The position numbers and the translations under genes were made by a program. A stretch of DNA of 64,000 nucleotides from Bradyrhizobium sp. CCGB01. GTDB taxonomy: Bacteria > Pseudomonadota > Alphaproteobacteria > Rhizobiales > Xanthobacteraceae. The notes beneath the pieces were generated by a model. That model was not told the DNA's origin. It was given only the letters and a program-made list of their open reading frames with translations, and did not search any database. The stretch covers positions 5,518,001 through 5,582,000 of the forward strand of contig NZ_JANADK010000001.1 in NCBI RefSeq assembly GCF_024199795.1. Direction: 5' to 3'. Shown piece by piece: positions 17,101 to 31,259 of this stretch. Numbering within the stretch: the first letter of the stretch is position 1; each line of letters opens with the position of its first letter.

Positions 17101-17345
17101 TCATGGCAGGCCTGTTGCCGATCCTATGGAGCACCGGCACGGGCTCGGAGATCATGCAGCGTATCGCGGTGCCCATGATCGGCGGCATGATCTCCTCGAC
17201 CCTGCTGACGCTGATCGTGATCCCCGCGATCTTCGGGATCGTGAAGGGGATTGGGCTGGCCTCGGGTCACGACAACGAACGAACGTCGCCGGTACGGGAC
17301 GAGCGGATCGCGGAGCCCAAGCGCATTGCGGAGACCGCGGCATGA
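14154..17345 (+). CDS. cusA: HME-RND heavy-metal pump, CusA type (Cu/Ag)
   Basis: 1063 residues from the ATG at 14154, overlapping the adaptor stop (ATGA). The frame is open further upstream but only inside the adaptor gene. Helix 4 carries AIAIGAMIDAAIVMIENAHK, the signature of the monovalent-cation (HME4) class. The three periplasmic Met sites of CusA are recognisable: LLYMPTTLPGIS, PAPSEMFETII and ARIDMLSTGIRTP. The export substrate is therefore probably Cu(I)/Ag(I), driven by protons. No outer-membrane factor gene is in this operon; the TolC-like gene at 18575 may serve it. Confidence 0.93.
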   Translation: MIARLIAWSARNLLLVLFGTGFAAAAGFYALLHLPLDAIPDLSDTQVIVYTEYPGQAPQVIEDQVTYPLTTAMLTVPKSKVVRGFSFFGVSFVYVIFEDGTDIYWARSRVLEFLNGAASRLPAGVTPTIGPDATGVGWVYQYAVMSKALNLAETRTIQDWNLKFALAKAEGVAEVAGVGGFVKQYNVILDPQRMRDLGITMQKMREAIRASNADVGGRTVELSEFEYVIRGKGYLKSIDDIGNIVLKTDSGTPVKLRDVARVELGPDERRGIAELNGEGEVASGIVLQRFGMNALDVIENVKKRFREIATSLPKSVEIVPVYDRSNLIYAAIDTLKHTLVEESIVVALVCIVFLLHVRSALVAILMLPVGVLMAFGAMKLLGIGSNIMSLGGIAIAIGAMIDAAIVMIENAHKHLERAQPGRSRVEILIEAAAEVGPALFFGLLIITVSFMPIFTLESQEGRLFSPLAFTKTFAMAAAALLSVTLVPALMVIFVRGKIIPEHKNPINRFLIWIYRPVISGVLRAKVPVILLALGVLAVSIWPARQLGTEFMPNLNEGTLLYMPTTLPGISVTKAAELMQTQDRIIRSFPEVASVYGKAGRAATATDPAPSEMFETIINLKPKAEWRAGVTVDSLIAEMDKALQFPGVSNAWTMPIKARIDMLSTGIRTPVGVKVIGTDLAGIDKLARQVEQVLKAVPGTSSAYAERGLGGYYLEITPNREALARYGIMVQDVQDTIATALGGQTVTTTVEGRQRFTVNMRYPRDLRDNPKAISSDILVPMPSGGAVPLGEVASVTPARGPTSIRTENGQLATYIYVDIRDRDLGGYVSEAQRAVQASVQFPSGYYVVWSGQYEYLERATARLKIVVPVTLLIIFLLLYLNFRSVTETMIVMLSLPFALVGGLWLMWWLGFNLSVAVAVGFIALAGVAAETGVVMLIYLNHALAETRARCELAGRPLTREDLYAAIMEGAVERVRPKMMTVIAIMAGLLPILWSTGTGSEIMQRIAVPMIGGMISSTLLTLIVIPAIFGIVKGIGLASGHDNERTSPVRDERIAEPKRIAETAA

Positions 17346-17373
17346 GGAGGCATGGCAAGCCCGCGCTCTCGCG

Positions 17374-18003
17374 TCAGGCAGGACGGGCCTTCAGTTCGAT
17401 CGTCGATTGTTGCACCACCACGGAGGCGCCTTGGAGCGCGAGCCCGGCCATGATGGCAGCCACGATCACGTCGGGCCATCCCGTGCCGGTGCCGAACACG
17501 CCGAGGGCGGCCAGCAGAACGGCAATGTTGCCGAGCACGTCGTTGCGGGTGCAGATCCAGGCGGAGCGCATGTTGGCGTCGCCCTTGCGATGGGCCCACA
17601 ACAATCCGAACGAGGCCGCGTTGGCGGCAAGGGCTGCCACACCGACCGCCCCCATCGTGAATGCGCTCGGCAGTGTGCCGTGCGCAGCGTGCCAGACCAC
17701 CGTGCCGACGACCCATAGGCCGAAGGCGCCCATCGTCAGCCCCTTTGCGAGCGCCGCAGAGGCGCGATAGCGTAATGCCATCCCGACCACGAGGAGGCTG
17801 ATGGCATAATTCGCGGCATCGCCGAGGAAATCGAGCGCGTCCGCCTGGAGCGACGCTGATCCGGCCGCGAGGCCCGCGCCAATTTCAGCGAGGAACATGA
17901 CGGCGTTGATGGCGAGCACAGCCCATAGCACTCGGCGATACGCCTTGTTGTCACGATGGCGATCGAGATTGAGCGGCGGAGGTGAGCAGCATGCGTCGGC
18001 CAT
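17374..18003 (-). CDS. Cation diffusion facilitator-like transporter (short)
   Basis: 209 residues from the ATG at 18003; the frame is open further upstream without start signals. The N-terminus is MADACCSPPPL with adjacent Cys residues. Membrane helices follow, with ADALDFLGDAANY and CTRNDVLGNIAVLLAA, which match the metal-site helices 2 and 5 of CDF proteins (D-x3-D, N-D). It lacks the large cytoplasmic C-terminal domain of classic CDFs. It is transcribed against the cusA end (28 bp apart) and divergently from the second efflux operon, with about 150 bp of shared promoter region. Probably an inner-membrane divalent-metal exporter. Confidence 0.8.
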   Translation of the reverse strand: MADACCSPPPLNLDRHRDNKAYRRVLWAVLAINAVMFLAEIGAGLAAGSASLQADALDFLGDAANYAISLLVVGMALRYRASAALAKGLTMGAFGLWVVGTVVWHAAHGTLPSAFTMGAVGVAALAANAASFGLLWAHRKGDANMRSAWICTRNDVLGNIAVLLAALGVFGTGTGWPDVIVAAIMAGLALQGASVVVQQSTIELKARPA

Positions 18004-18153
18004 GCCACCAAAGATAGGGCGATTGCGCGTCCAGGACAATCGCGGGGGCCGACTTGCCCGCGACATCAAGTTCCCCACACGTAACATTGTAGCGGGTCGA
18101 CACTGTTCCCGTCGCCGTGCTAGGCCAGCGCGACCGACAACGAGAGCGAATTC

Positions 18154-18519
18154 GTGTTCCTGAGCTGCCAGCCTGCCCTGCTTCGCCGCCTGCGCCATTG
18201 GCGCGGACTGCTGGCTGTGCTCGTTGCAGTGACCTACCTGTTCGCGGGCGCCGCACACGGTTTGTGCGACATCGATGTCACCAGCCCCTCCGGCGGTTCG
18301 GAGATCGCCGCGATTGTCGACGACGGCTCGGCTGGCCATGGCGATCATAAGGCCCTCGCCGGCCATCACTGTCATGGCTGCTTCTCGGTCGCGATCGCGC
18401 AGCCACAGCACTCCGCAGCCGCGGTCGGCGTCATTGCCGCACCGGTCCGGCAGCGGCAGCCGACGCTGGTCGGCATCGCACCCGACACGACGTCCCCGCC
18501 TCCCAAACCTGTTGCCTGA
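18154..18519 (+). CDS. Small exported His/Cys protein at head of Czc-type operon
   Basis: 121 residues from a GTG start, with GAGAG about eight bases upstream. A signal peptide or anchor covers residues 18-36 (GLLAVLVAVTYLFAGAAHG). The mature part has a His/Cys patch, GHGDHKALAGHHCHGCF, suited to binding Zn, Co or Ni, followed by a Pro/Ala-rich tail. It immediately precedes the outer-membrane factor gene. CzcI-type periplasmic proteins occupy this position in czc operons, but no direct homology is claimed. The function is inferred from position and composition. Confidence 0.6.
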   Translation: MFLSCQPALLRRLRHWRGLLAVLVAVTYLFAGAAHGLCDIDVTSPSGGSEIAAIVDDGSAGHGDHKALAGHHCHGCFSVAIAQPQHSAAAVGVIAAPVRQRQPTLVGIAPDTTSPPPKPVA

Positions 18520-18574
18520 ACGGATTGGTCGGGCGCCCCGCGCCCATTAGGTTCATCCTTCACAGGTCGGTTTC

Positions 18575-19849
18575 ATGTTTCGCAGGGGAATGGCCGCGCG
18601 CCTGGCGTGCGCGGCAGCGTGTCTCATTGCCGGATTGGCGGTTGCGCCGTCTCACGCCCAGACTTTGACGATGCGGAGCGCGCTGTCGCGCGCGCTGGCC
18701 GCGAGCCCGCGGCTCACCGCAGCGGAGCGCGACGTCGGCATTGCCACGGGCCAGCGCATCCAGGCGGGCGCGCTGCTCAATCCGGAACTGTCCTATGAGC
18801 AGGACAATTCGTTCGGATCGGGCATCTACCGCGGCACCAGATCGGCCGAGACCACGCTCCAGATCAGCCAGGCCTTCGAGCTGTTCGGCAAGCGCGATGC
18901 GCGGATCGCCGCAGGCGCCGCCGGCATCGAGGTGGCCGCGATTCAGCGCAAGGCCGTCAGGCTGGAAGTGCTGTCGGAGACCGCGATCGCCTTCCTCAGC
19001 GTGCTCGGCGCGCAGCGGCGCATCCAGATCCTCGACGAGCAGATCGCCGCGATCGACCGGCTGACGCCTCTCCTGCGCCGCCGCGTCGAGGCCGGCGCCT
19101 CCTCGCCGGCCGAAACCGGCCGTGCCGAGGTCGCCTCGGCGCTGGTGAAGGCCGACCGCGAACGCTTCAAGGCGACGCTGGCGAGCGCTCGCCGCGAGCT
19201 TGCGGTGCTGATGGGGGATCCCACGGCCAAATTCGGAGAGGTCTCCGGCCGGCTCGACACGACGGGACGGACGCCCACGTTCCAGTCGGTCGTTGCCGCC
19301 ATCGATGCCAATCCGCAGCTGGTGCGCTGGACCGCCGTCTACGCCCAGCGCAATGCCGAGCTGCTGATCGCACGGCTGAGGCCCTACCCCGACGTGCGGA
19401 TCGCCGCCGGCTGGCGCCATTTCAACGAAACCAATGACGACGCGGTGCGCCTCACCGTCTCGGTGCCGATCCCCGTGTTCGACCAGAACCAGGGCAACGT
19501 CCTCTCGGCGCAGGAAAGCCTCGCCAAGACCAGGGCCGAGCGCGAGGCCAACCGCAACACGCTGATCGTGGTCGCCGGCCGCGCCTACGACTCGCTCCAG
19601 GGCTCGCTGCGCGAGCTCGCGGTGCTGCGCGAGACCGCGATCCCGAAAGCCACGGAAGCGTCGGAAGCGATCGCGCAGGGCTACGGCCAGGGCCGCTTCA
19701 CTTTGCTCGAAGTGCTCGACGCCCAGGCAAGCGTCACCCAGGCGCGGCTCCGCGAGCAGGAAGCGCTGCAAAACTTCCATGTCGGCGTCGCGACCATCGA
19801 AGGCCTCGTCGGCAATCCCTTTGCGCTGGCCCGGGAGAGCGCCCGATGA
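18575..19849 (+). CDS. czcC: TolC-family outer-membrane efflux protein, CzcC type
   Basis: 424 residues with a signal peptide ending at SHAQTL. Two internally similar halves are visible, each with long helices: ALAASPRLTAAERDVGIATG with LNPELSYEQDN, then LRPYPDVRIAAGW with VPIPVFDQNQG. GRFTLLEVLDAQASVTQARL near the end is typical of the CzcC/CusC branch. The trimer forms the outer-membrane channel and periplasmic tunnel for the RND pump encoded downstream. It overlaps the next gene by four bases. It is the only outer-membrane factor in the island. Confidence 0.9.
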   Translation: MFRRGMAARLACAAACLIAGLAVAPSHAQTLTMRSALSRALAASPRLTAAERDVGIATGQRIQAGALLNPELSYEQDNSFGSGIYRGTRSAETTLQISQAFELFGKRDARIAAGAAGIEVAAIQRKAVRLEVLSETAIAFLSVLGAQRRIQILDEQIAAIDRLTPLLRRRVEAGASSPAETGRAEVASALVKADRERFKATLASARRELAVLMGDPTAKFGEVSGRLDTTGRTPTFQSVVAAIDANPQLVRWTAVYAQRNAELLIARLRPYPDVRIAAGWRHFNETNDDAVRLTVSVPIPVFDQNQGNVLSAQESLAKTRAEREANRNTLIVVAGRAYDSLQGSLRELAVLRETAIPKATEASEAIAQGYGQGRFTLLEVLDAQASVTQARLREQEALQNFHVGVATIEGLVGNPFALARESAR

Positions 19850-20815
19850 AGACATCCTCCACCATTCTCATCGCGATCGTTGCCGCCGCGCTCGGGGCTT
19901 ACGGCTATTCCCTGCTCGCGCCGGCCAGGGTCGCGCCCGCCGACCATGCCGAGCATTCCGAGCAGAAGAAGCCGAACGACCATGTCGAGCAGGACGAGCA
20001 CGGCGCCGACCGCATCCGCATCTCCGACGTCAAGCTGGCGGCTGCCGGCGTGGTGCTGGCGGAGGCCGGAAGCGCGACGCTGACCGATACGCTGTCCTTC
20101 AACGGCATCCTGCGCGCCAACCAGGAAGCTGTCGTGCAGGTGACGCCGCGCTTTCCGGGGCTCGCCAAATCGATCCAGAAGCGCATCGGCGACAAGGTCG
20201 GCAAGGACGATCTGCTCGCCGCGATCGAGAGCAACCAGAGCCTCACCGTCTACGAGCTCAAGGCGCCGATCGCCGGCACCATCATCGAGCGGCAGATCTC
20301 GCTGGGCGAATACGCCTCCGAGCAGAAGCCGGCTTTCGTCGTCGCCGACCTCTCCACCATCTGGGTCGACCTCTCCATCTACCGGCAGGATCTGCGGCGC
20401 GTTCGCCTCAACGACGAGGTGCTGATCGATCCCGACGACGGCCGCGGCGAGATCAAGGGCACGATCTCCTACATGGCGCCGATCGGCAGCAGCGAGACCC
20501 AGACAGCGCTGGCGCGCGTGGTGCTGTCAAATCCGGACGGGCGTCTGCGTCCCGGACTGTTCGTCACGGCGCGCCTGATCCTCGCCGCGCGCAACGTCGC
20601 GGTCGCCGTGCGCCGCAGCGCGATCCAGACACTGGAGAACCGGACCATCGTGTTCGTCCGCGAGGACGGCGACAAGATCGAGGCGCGCCCGGTGGAAACA
20701 GGGGATTCCGATCCCCGCCATGTCGAGATCAAGGCGGGCCTTTCGGCCGGCGAGCATTACGTCGCGGAGAACAGCTTCGTCGTGAAGGCGGAGATGGGCA
20801 AGGGCGAGGCCGAGC

Positions 20816-20823
<8 letters not shown>
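19846..20823 (+). CDS. czcB: RND efflux periplasmic adaptor, CzcB type
   Basis: 325 residues. An N-terminal hydrophobic anchor (about 6-25) is followed by a His/Glu-rich stretch, PADHAEHSEQKKPNDHVEQD, that could bind divalent metal. The lipoyl-hairpin part contains TPRFPGLAKSIQKRIGDKV and ELKAPIAGTIIERQISLGE, followed by a beta-barrel region (LDEVLIDPDD-like strands) and the membrane-proximal domain. It lacks the heavy-metal-binding domains seen in the other adaptor. It overlaps the pump gene by eight bases and is part of the CzcCBA-CDF operon. Confidence 0.88.
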
Positions 20824-24034
<3,211 letters not shown>

Positions 24035-24036
24035 AG

Positions 24037-25017
24037 TTGGGCAGCCACGACCATCACGGTCATCACCACCATGATCATGGCGACCACGCGCATGATCATG
24101 GTCACAGCCACGCTCATGGTCATGGCCACGCACATGTCCATGCGCCCGCCAGTTTCGGCAAGGCGTTCGCGATCGGCATTTCGCTCAACACCGCGCTGGT
24201 CGTGGCCGAGGCGGTCTACGGCTATATCGGCAACTCCACCGCCCTGCTCGCGGATGCCGGCCATAATCTGTCCGACGTGCTCGGCCTCGTCGTGGCTTGG
24301 GGCGCCTCGATCGCGGCGCGGCGCGCGCCGAGCGGCCGCTTCACCTATGGCTTTCGCGCCTCCACCATCCTGGCGGCGCTGGCGAACGCAGTGTTCCTGC
24401 TGGTCGCGACCGGCGCGATCGGATGGGAAGCGATCCTGCGCCTGCGCGAGCCGGAGCCGGTCGCGGGCGTGACCGTGATGGTGGTCGCCGGCATCGGCAT
24501 CCTCATCAACGGTTTCACCGCCATGCTGTTCGCAAGCGGACGCAAGGACGACATCAACATCGAGGGCGCCTACCTGCACATGGCGGCCGATGCCGCGGTC
24601 TCGCTCGGTGTCGTGGTCTCGGCGGCCCTGATCATCTGGACCGGCTGGCTCTGGCTCGACCCCGTCACCAGCCTCATCATCTGCGCCACCATCCTCTGGA
24701 GCACGACCAGCCTGCTGCGCGGCTCCGTCGACATGTCGATGGCGGCCGCGCCCAAGGGCACCGACCTCGCCGCGATCAAGGCATTTTTGCTGGCGCGTCC
24801 CGGCGTATCAGGGATCCACGATCTCCACGTCTGGCCGATCTCGACCACCGAGACGGCGCTGACCTGCCACCTCGTGATGCCCGCGGGCACCGCCGACGCA
24901 TTCCTGATGGAGACGGCGGAGCTGCTGAAGATCTCCTTCCGCATCGGCCACACAACGCTTCAGGTCGAGACGCATCCCGACAATGGCTGCGCGCTGGCGC
25001 CGGACGATGTGGTGTGA
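24037..25017 (+). CDS. CDF cation exporter with His-rich N-terminus
   Basis: 326 residues from a TTG start two bases after the czcA stop, with GGGGAG about eight bases upstream. The first 35 residues are an alternating His/Asp/Gly tract, as in ZitB/CzcD/DmeF proteins. The transport sites are ALLADAGHNLSDVLGL (H-x3-D, helix 2) and YLHMAADAAVSLGVVVSA (H-x3-D, helix 5), the pattern typical of Zn(II) exporters. A C-terminal cytoplasmic domain (GVSGIHDLHVWPIS) is present. It probably moves zinc or cobalt from the cytoplasm to the periplasm, where the RND pump collects it. Confidence 0.9.
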   Translation: MGSHDHHGHHHHDHGDHAHDHGHSHAHGHGHAHVHAPASFGKAFAIGISLNTALVVAEAVYGYIGNSTALLADAGHNLSDVLGLVVAWGASIAARRAPSGRFTYGFRASTILAALANAVFLLVATGAIGWEAILRLREPEPVAGVTVMVVAGIGILINGFTAMLFASGRKDDINIEGAYLHMAADAAVSLGVVVSAALIIWTGWLWLDPVTSLIICATILWSTTSLLRGSVDMSMAAAPKGTDLAAIKAFLLARPGVSGIHDLHVWPISTTETALTCHLVMPAGTADAFLMETAELLKISFRIGHTTLQVETHPDNGCALAPDDVV

Positions 25018-25036
25018 GGGGGCTGTCGCCTCCCCA

Positions 25037-25124
25037 CTGTCATTGCGAGCGCAGCGAAGCAATCCAGAATCCCTCAGTGGAGGCAGTCTGGATTGCTTCG
25101 TCGCTTCGCTCCTCGCAATGACAG
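25037..25124. repeat. Extragenic palindrome, family A (CATTGCGAGC type)
   Basis: The arms CTGTCATTGCGAGCGCAGCG...AATCCAGA and TCTGGATTGCTT...CTCGCAATGACAG form a long imperfect inverted repeat between the convergent CDF and methyltransferase genes. A related copy lies at 48407-48486. Both sit outside coding sequence, as expected for dispersed REP/BIME-like elements, and could terminate or stabilise both mRNAs. Confidence 0.85.
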
Positions 25125-25140
25125 CGGATGGAGCGGCGGC

Positions 25141-26001
25141 TCACGCCGCCTTCGCCGTCACGATCCAGATCGCGCCCTGAAGCGCCACGCTCTGTCCCTT
25201 CAGGAACGGTGTGAGCATCTCGCGGATCGAGGCCTTTGCGGCGGCGTACGTTTCCGGCGGATGACCTTGCAGCGCGCGGCTGGCGGGGCCGATCTGGAGC
25301 GCGCCGTCGACGGCGGCATCGAGCCCGCCGCCAATCGCAACATCCATCGCGAGATTGTGCGGCTCCATCGCCACGTCCACGAAGCCGGCCCCCTTGAGGA
25401 TGCGCATCACGCGCTCCTCCGAAGCAAACGCGAACGGGCCCGGCTCTTCCGGCCCGACCGGCGGCATTTTTGGCACGTGTTTGTAGACCGCCATCAGCGG
25501 CGCCATCATCCACGGATTCTCCTTCGGCTCACGCCAGCAGGCGAAGGCGAGCCGCCCGGTCGGCTTCAAGGCGCGGCGGAGATTGGAGAAGGACGCGATC
25601 GGGTCGGCGAAGAACATCACGCCGAAGCGCGACGCCAGCAGGTCAAAGCTCGCCGGCTCGAACGGATGCACAGTTGCATCCGCCAGCACGAAATCGAGCG
25701 GCAGACCTTTTGGCGCAAACGCGCGCGCCTGCGACAGCATCGGGTCGGAGACATCGAGGCCGAGCGCAAAGCCATCCGGCGCCACCGCCTTCGCGAATGC
25801 AAAGGTCGTCGCACCGGAGCCGCAGCCGACATCGATAACGCGCTCGCCCGGCTTCGGCCTGGCGCGGCCGATCAGGACATCGGCGATCGGCCCGAGCAAA
25901 TTCTCCTGCGCCGCATGGCGATCGGCCCAGCGCTGCCCGCTCGGGCCGTTCCAATAGGCGATCTGGTCGGCATTCTCGGCGTGTCCGCTGGGCTGTTCCA
26001 T
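25141..26001 (-). CDS. Class I SAM-dependent methyltransferase
   Basis: 286 residues from the ATG at 26001, with GGAGGGG five bases upstream; a GTG further upstream (26118) lacks such a site. Motif I, VIDVGCGSGATTFAFA, lies near residue 55. An acidic residue ends strand 2 (LGLDVSDPML), and LADATVHPFEPASFDLLASR covers motifs II and III, as in the UbiE/Methyltransf_11 group. The C-terminal third (EERVMRILKGAGFVDVAMEP) is typical of small-molecule methyltransferases. The substrate is unknown and the neighbours give no clue. Confidence 0.85.
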   Translation of the reverse strand: MEQPSGHAENADQIAYWNGPSGQRWADRHAAQENLLGPIADVLIGRARPKPGERVIDVGCGSGATTFAFAKAVAPDGFALGLDVSDPMLSQARAFAPKGLPLDFVLADATVHPFEPASFDLLASRFGVMFFADPIASFSNLRRALKPTGRLAFACWREPKENPWMMAPLMAVYKHVPKMPPVGPEEPGPFAFASEERVMRILKGAGFVDVAMEPHNLAMDVAIGGGLDAAVDGALQIGPASRALQGHPPETYAAAKASIREMLTPFLKGQSVALQGAIWIVTAKAA

Positions 26002-26175
26002 GGATCCCCTCCGGCAGCTTGGTCGAAAGACCCCGATGCCGAAAAGCAAGGACGCCGTCAACTGCGGCGGCCCGTTCGGTCCACCCGTCAGCGAGACGTT
26101 CTTGCGTTCACGCCGCACGACACGGCGTCAGAGGTTGACGGACGCAGAGGTTTCAACGACCTGCTCTACGCCGGA

Positions 26176-26367
26176 TCATTCGGCCGCGAGCGAAACTCCA
26201 GTTCGCTTGGCAAGGACGCGGCGAAAGTCGGCTGCCAGCTCATCGTAATAGTTGGCAAGCTCCTCGTAGAAAGCCCGACCGGCCTCGTCAGGAGCCTCTT
26301 GAGCCGCTTTCATGCAGTGGGCGGCTTTCGACTCGTACCTTTCCAGCTTGATGCGAAGATCACTCAT
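26176..26367 (-). CDS. Small hypothetical protein, helical
   Basis: 63 residues from the ATG at 26367 (MSDLRIKLERYESKAAHCMK). It is charged and helical, rich in Ala, Glu and Lys, with aromatic positions (FYEELANYYDELAADFRRVL) that suggest a helical hairpin. There is no signal peptide or membrane segment. GGAG lies about 11 bases upstream, rather far. Similar short proteins of unknown function are common in this group as far as I recall. The 280 bases between it and tRNA-Val contain nothing else I can name. Confidence 0.55.
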   Translation of the reverse strand: MSDLRIKLERYESKAAHCMKAAQEAPDEAGRAFYEELANYYDELAADFRRVLAKRTGVSLAAE

Positions 26368-26646
26368 CACGGCGATACTCCACGCTGCCACAGGGAGCCC
26401 CAACGGTGGTTCGGATGGCGATCAAAAAGATGACCGAAAAAGGGCAATTTTGGACCCTTGGAGGGTGACTCTTGGGCGTCGGATGCCGAGCGCAACGAGC
26501 CAGGACAGCCGCCAGCGGGGGTGGACATTGGCGGCTCGCGGGCGGACGCCTGTGACAATCATCACAGGGGCGGTCTTGCTCGAGCCCTGTTTGCGAGCGT
26601 TCGGGCCTTGCTCGAACACCCGCGGGAGGGCTAAAGAGGCGCCTTG

Positions 26647-26723
26647 GGGCGGTTAGCTCAGCTGGTTAGAGCATCTCGTTTACACCGAGAGGGTCCGCGG
26701 TTCGAATCCGTGACCGCCCACCA
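26647..26723 (+). tRNA. tRNA-Val (TAC)
   Basis: Acceptor GGGCGGT/ACCGCCC, D arm GCTC/GAGC, anticodon stem TCTCG/CGAGA with loop TTTACAC (anticodon TAC), T arm CGCGG-TTCGAAT-CCGTG, encoded CCA. All stems pair. Confidence 0.97.
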
Positions 26724-26771
26724 GCCTGCTTCGCAGGCTACGGCTTGGCAGGCCAGCCAACAAAACCGAAT

Positions 26772-27176
26772 TCAATCCCCCGGCCTCCCCGGCAGCAGCG
26801 GCACGGCGTCGATCCAGACCGCCGCCGATTGGCACCAGATCTGCCTGACGGGCCGTAATTTGTCGCGCTGGCGGATGCTGCCCCAGCGGATTCCCCAATC
26901 GCCGGCCTGGTCGCCCTCGCCGTTCGTGAACAGCGGGGAGCCGCAGTCGGCGCAAAAGTGCTGGAAGCGCATCTGGCCGTTGTCGCCGCGCTTGCCGTAG
27001 ACCTTGGGAGTGCCGCCGGTCAGCTTGACGTCGGCGCCGGAACACAGCGCGGTCACCCGGAACGGCGACCCCGTCAGTGCCTGGCAGTCGCGGCAATGGC
27101 AGACCGAGACCGCCTCCGGGTCGATCTCGGCTTCAAACGTGATCTTCCCGCAATGGCATTGCCCGTCGATCTGCAT
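26772..27176 (-). CDS. GFA-domain protein (glutathione-dependent formaldehyde-activating family)
   Basis: 134 residues from the ATG at 27176; an upstream in-frame ATG at 27230 falls in the lon terminator and is rejected. The zinc ligands of the GFA/CENP-V fold are present: GQCHCGKITF, CHCRDCQALTG and HFCADCGSPLF. The family includes S-(hydroxymethyl)glutathione synthase, but most members have unknown substrates and this one is short. It lies downstream of lon, separated by a strong terminator, so it needs its own promoter or readthrough. Confidence 0.82.
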   Translation of the reverse strand: MQIDGQCHCGKITFEAEIDPEAVSVCHCRDCQALTGSPFRVTALCSGADVKLTGGTPKVYGKRGDNGQMRFQHFCADCGSPLFTNGEGDQAGDWGIRWGSIRQRDKLRPVRQIWCQSAAVWIDAVPLLPGRPGD

Positions 27177-27198
27177 CGCCCTCGTCCCCGCCCCAAAC

Positions 27199-27225
27199 AA
27201 AAACGGCGCCCGAAGGCGCCGTTTT
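27199..27225 (-). terminator. lon terminator (bidirectional form)
   Basis: AAAACGGCGCC-CGAA-GGCGCCGTTTT. On the minus strand the stem is followed by TTTTTG, so it terminates lon. It lies 19 bp past the lon stop. Confidence 0.88.
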
Positions 27226-27243
27226 ATCATGTTTCGCTGAACC

Positions 27244-29667
<2,424 letters not shown>

Positions 29668-29835
29668 GGCCTTTTCCTTTTGCTTTGCCCCCCTGCACGC
29701 AGCCCGCCATGCTCATGCGCAACCGCCACAAGGTGCCGAGGTGATCCGCAGACCGGTCGGCCATTATAGACCTTGACCGGCTTGTGGATCGGAACTGAGG
29801 CGAATCTTGAACAGAATTCTCGCTCGCCGCCGACA

Positions 29836-29866
29836 TTAGGTGGCTATCGACCCGGGGGGTGTCAAG
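29836..29866 (-). promoter_or_regulatory. Possible heat-shock (RpoH) promoter of lon
   Basis: On the minus strand CTTGAC (29866-29861) is followed, 17 bases later, by CCACCTAAT, similar to alphaproteobacterial RpoH elements (CTTG...CyyAT). A separate TATAAT at 29768-29763 could be a housekeeping -10 closer to the gene. The 320-bp clpX-lon gap otherwise holds only a hairpin. Confidence 0.3.
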
Positions 29867-29923
29867 TCATTGAAAGACGCGCGCCATCAGGCGCTTACGC
29901 ACGCGTATAAGCGACGCAACACC

Positions 29924-29948
29924 GGCTGCGGAGGTACTTTCCGCAGCC
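29924..29948 (-). other. Perfect 9-bp stem-loop downstream of clpX
   Basis: GGCTGCGGA and TCCGCAGCC pair perfectly around a seven-base loop, 40 bases after the clpX stop. There is no U-run on the minus strand, so it is perhaps a 3'-end stabiliser or Rho-dependent end. Confidence 0.45.
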
Positions 29949-29987
29949 CAAACTAATGGGACGATTGGAGCGTTCCAGCGCCGCAAA

Positions 29988-31259
29988 TCAGGCGCTGGCG
30001 TTCTCGACGGCGCGATCGGACCGATCGGCGTAGATGTAGAGCGGACGCGCCGTACCTTCCACGACTTCGCGTGAAATCACGACTTCTTCCACACCTTCGA
30101 GACCCGGCAGATCGAACATGGTCTCGAGCAGGATCGCCTCGAGGATCGAACGCAGACCACGCGCGCCGGTCTTGCGCTCGATCGCCTTGCGGGCAACCGC
30201 GCCAAGCGCCTCGTCGGCGAAGGTCAGCTCGATGTTCTCCATCTCGAACAGCCGCTGGTACTGTTTCACCAGCGCGTTCTTCGGCTCGGTGAGGATCTTC
30301 TTCAGCGAGGTCTCGTCCAGATCCTCGAGCGTCGCCACGACCGGCAGACGGCCGACGAATTCGGGGATGAGACCGTACTTCAGCAGGTCCTCAGGCTCGA
30401 CATGACGGAAGATCTCGCCGGTACGGCGATCCTCCGGCGCGAGCACCTGGGCGGCGAAGCCGATCGAGGTCGACCGGCCGCGCGCCGAGATGATCTTCTC
30501 GAGGCCGGCGAACGCACCGCCGCAGATGAACAGGATGTTGGTGGTATCCACCTGCAGGAATTCCTGCTGCGGATGCTTGCGGCCGCCCTGCGGCGGGACC
30601 GAAGCCACCGTGCCTTCCATGATCTTCAGCAGCGCCTGCTGCACGCCCTCACCCGACACGTCGCGCGTGATCGAGGGATTGTCGGACTTGCGGCTGATCT
30701 TGTCGATTTCGTCGATGTAGACGATGCCGCGCTGGGCGCGCTCGACATTGTAGTCGGCGGCCTGGAGCAGCTTCAGGATGATGTTCTCGACGTCCTCGCC
30801 GACATAGCCGGCTTCGGTCAGCGTCGTCGCATCGGCCATCGTGAACGGAACGTCCAGGATGCGGGCGAGCGTCTGCGCGAGCAGCGTCTTGCCCGAACCG
30901 GTCGGACCGATCAGCAGGATGTTCGACTTCGCGAGCTCGACGTCGTTGTGCTTGGTCTGGTGGTTGAGGCGCTTGTAGTGGTTGTGCACCGCGACCGACA
31001 GGACCTTCTTCGCATGGCTCTGGCCGATGACGTAATCGTCCAGGACCTTGCAGATTTCCTTCGGCGTCGGAATGCCGTCGCGCGACTTCACGAGCGAGGA
31101 TTTGTTCTCCTCGCGGATGATGTCCATGCAGAGCTCAACGCACTCGTCGCAAATGAAGACCGTGGGACCCGCGATCAGTTTGCGGACTTCGTGCTGGCTC
31201 TTGCCGCAGAACGAGCAATACAGCGTGTTCTTGGAGTCGCTCGTGCCGACCTTACTCAT
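29988..31259 (-). CDS. clpX: ATP-dependent Clp protease ATP-binding subunit ClpX
   Basis: 423 residues. The N-terminal zinc domain has Cys15, 18, 37 and 40 (YCSFCGKSQ and [10 protein letters not shown]). The AAA+ core has Walker [13 protein letters not shown], Walker [11 protein letters not shown] and the GYVGED pore loop. Sensor and arginine-finger segments ([27 protein letters not shown]) are complete. The hexamer unfolds substrates and feeds them to ClpP, encoded upstream. The 449-bp gap to clpP means it probably has its own promoter. Confidence 0.97.
   Translation of the reverse strand: MSKVGTSDSKNTLYCSFCGKSQHEVRKLIAGPTVFICDECVELCMDIIREENKSSLVKSRDGIPTPKEICKVLDDYVIGQSHAKKVLSVAVHNHYKRLNHQTKHNDVELAKSNILLIGPTGSGKTLLAQTLARILDVPFTMADATTLTEAGYVGEDVENIILKLLQAADYNVERAQRGIVYIDEIDKISRKSDNPSITRDVSGEGVQQALLKIMEGTVASVPPQGGRKHPQQEFLQVDTTNILFICGGAFAGLEKIISARGRSTSIGFAAQVLAPEDRRTGEIFRHVEPEDLLKYGLIPEFVGRLPVVATLEDLDETSLKKILTEPKNALVKQYQRLFEMENIELTFADEALGAVARKAIERKTGARGLRSILEAILLETMFDLPGLEGVEEVVISREVVEGTARPLYIYADRSDRAVENASA

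Noticed and set aside
25037..25124. Palindrome as the end of an insertion sequence
   Set aside because: No transposase frame lies between copies of this family, and copies occur as single hairpins, so they are dispersed palindromic repeats rather than IS ends.
26646..26760. Integration site at tRNA-Val
   Set aside because: No duplicated tRNA 3' end or integrase was found nearby.
29668..29987. ROSE-type RNA thermometer before lon
   Set aside because: No structure pairing with the lon ribosome-binding site could be drawn convincingly by eye.
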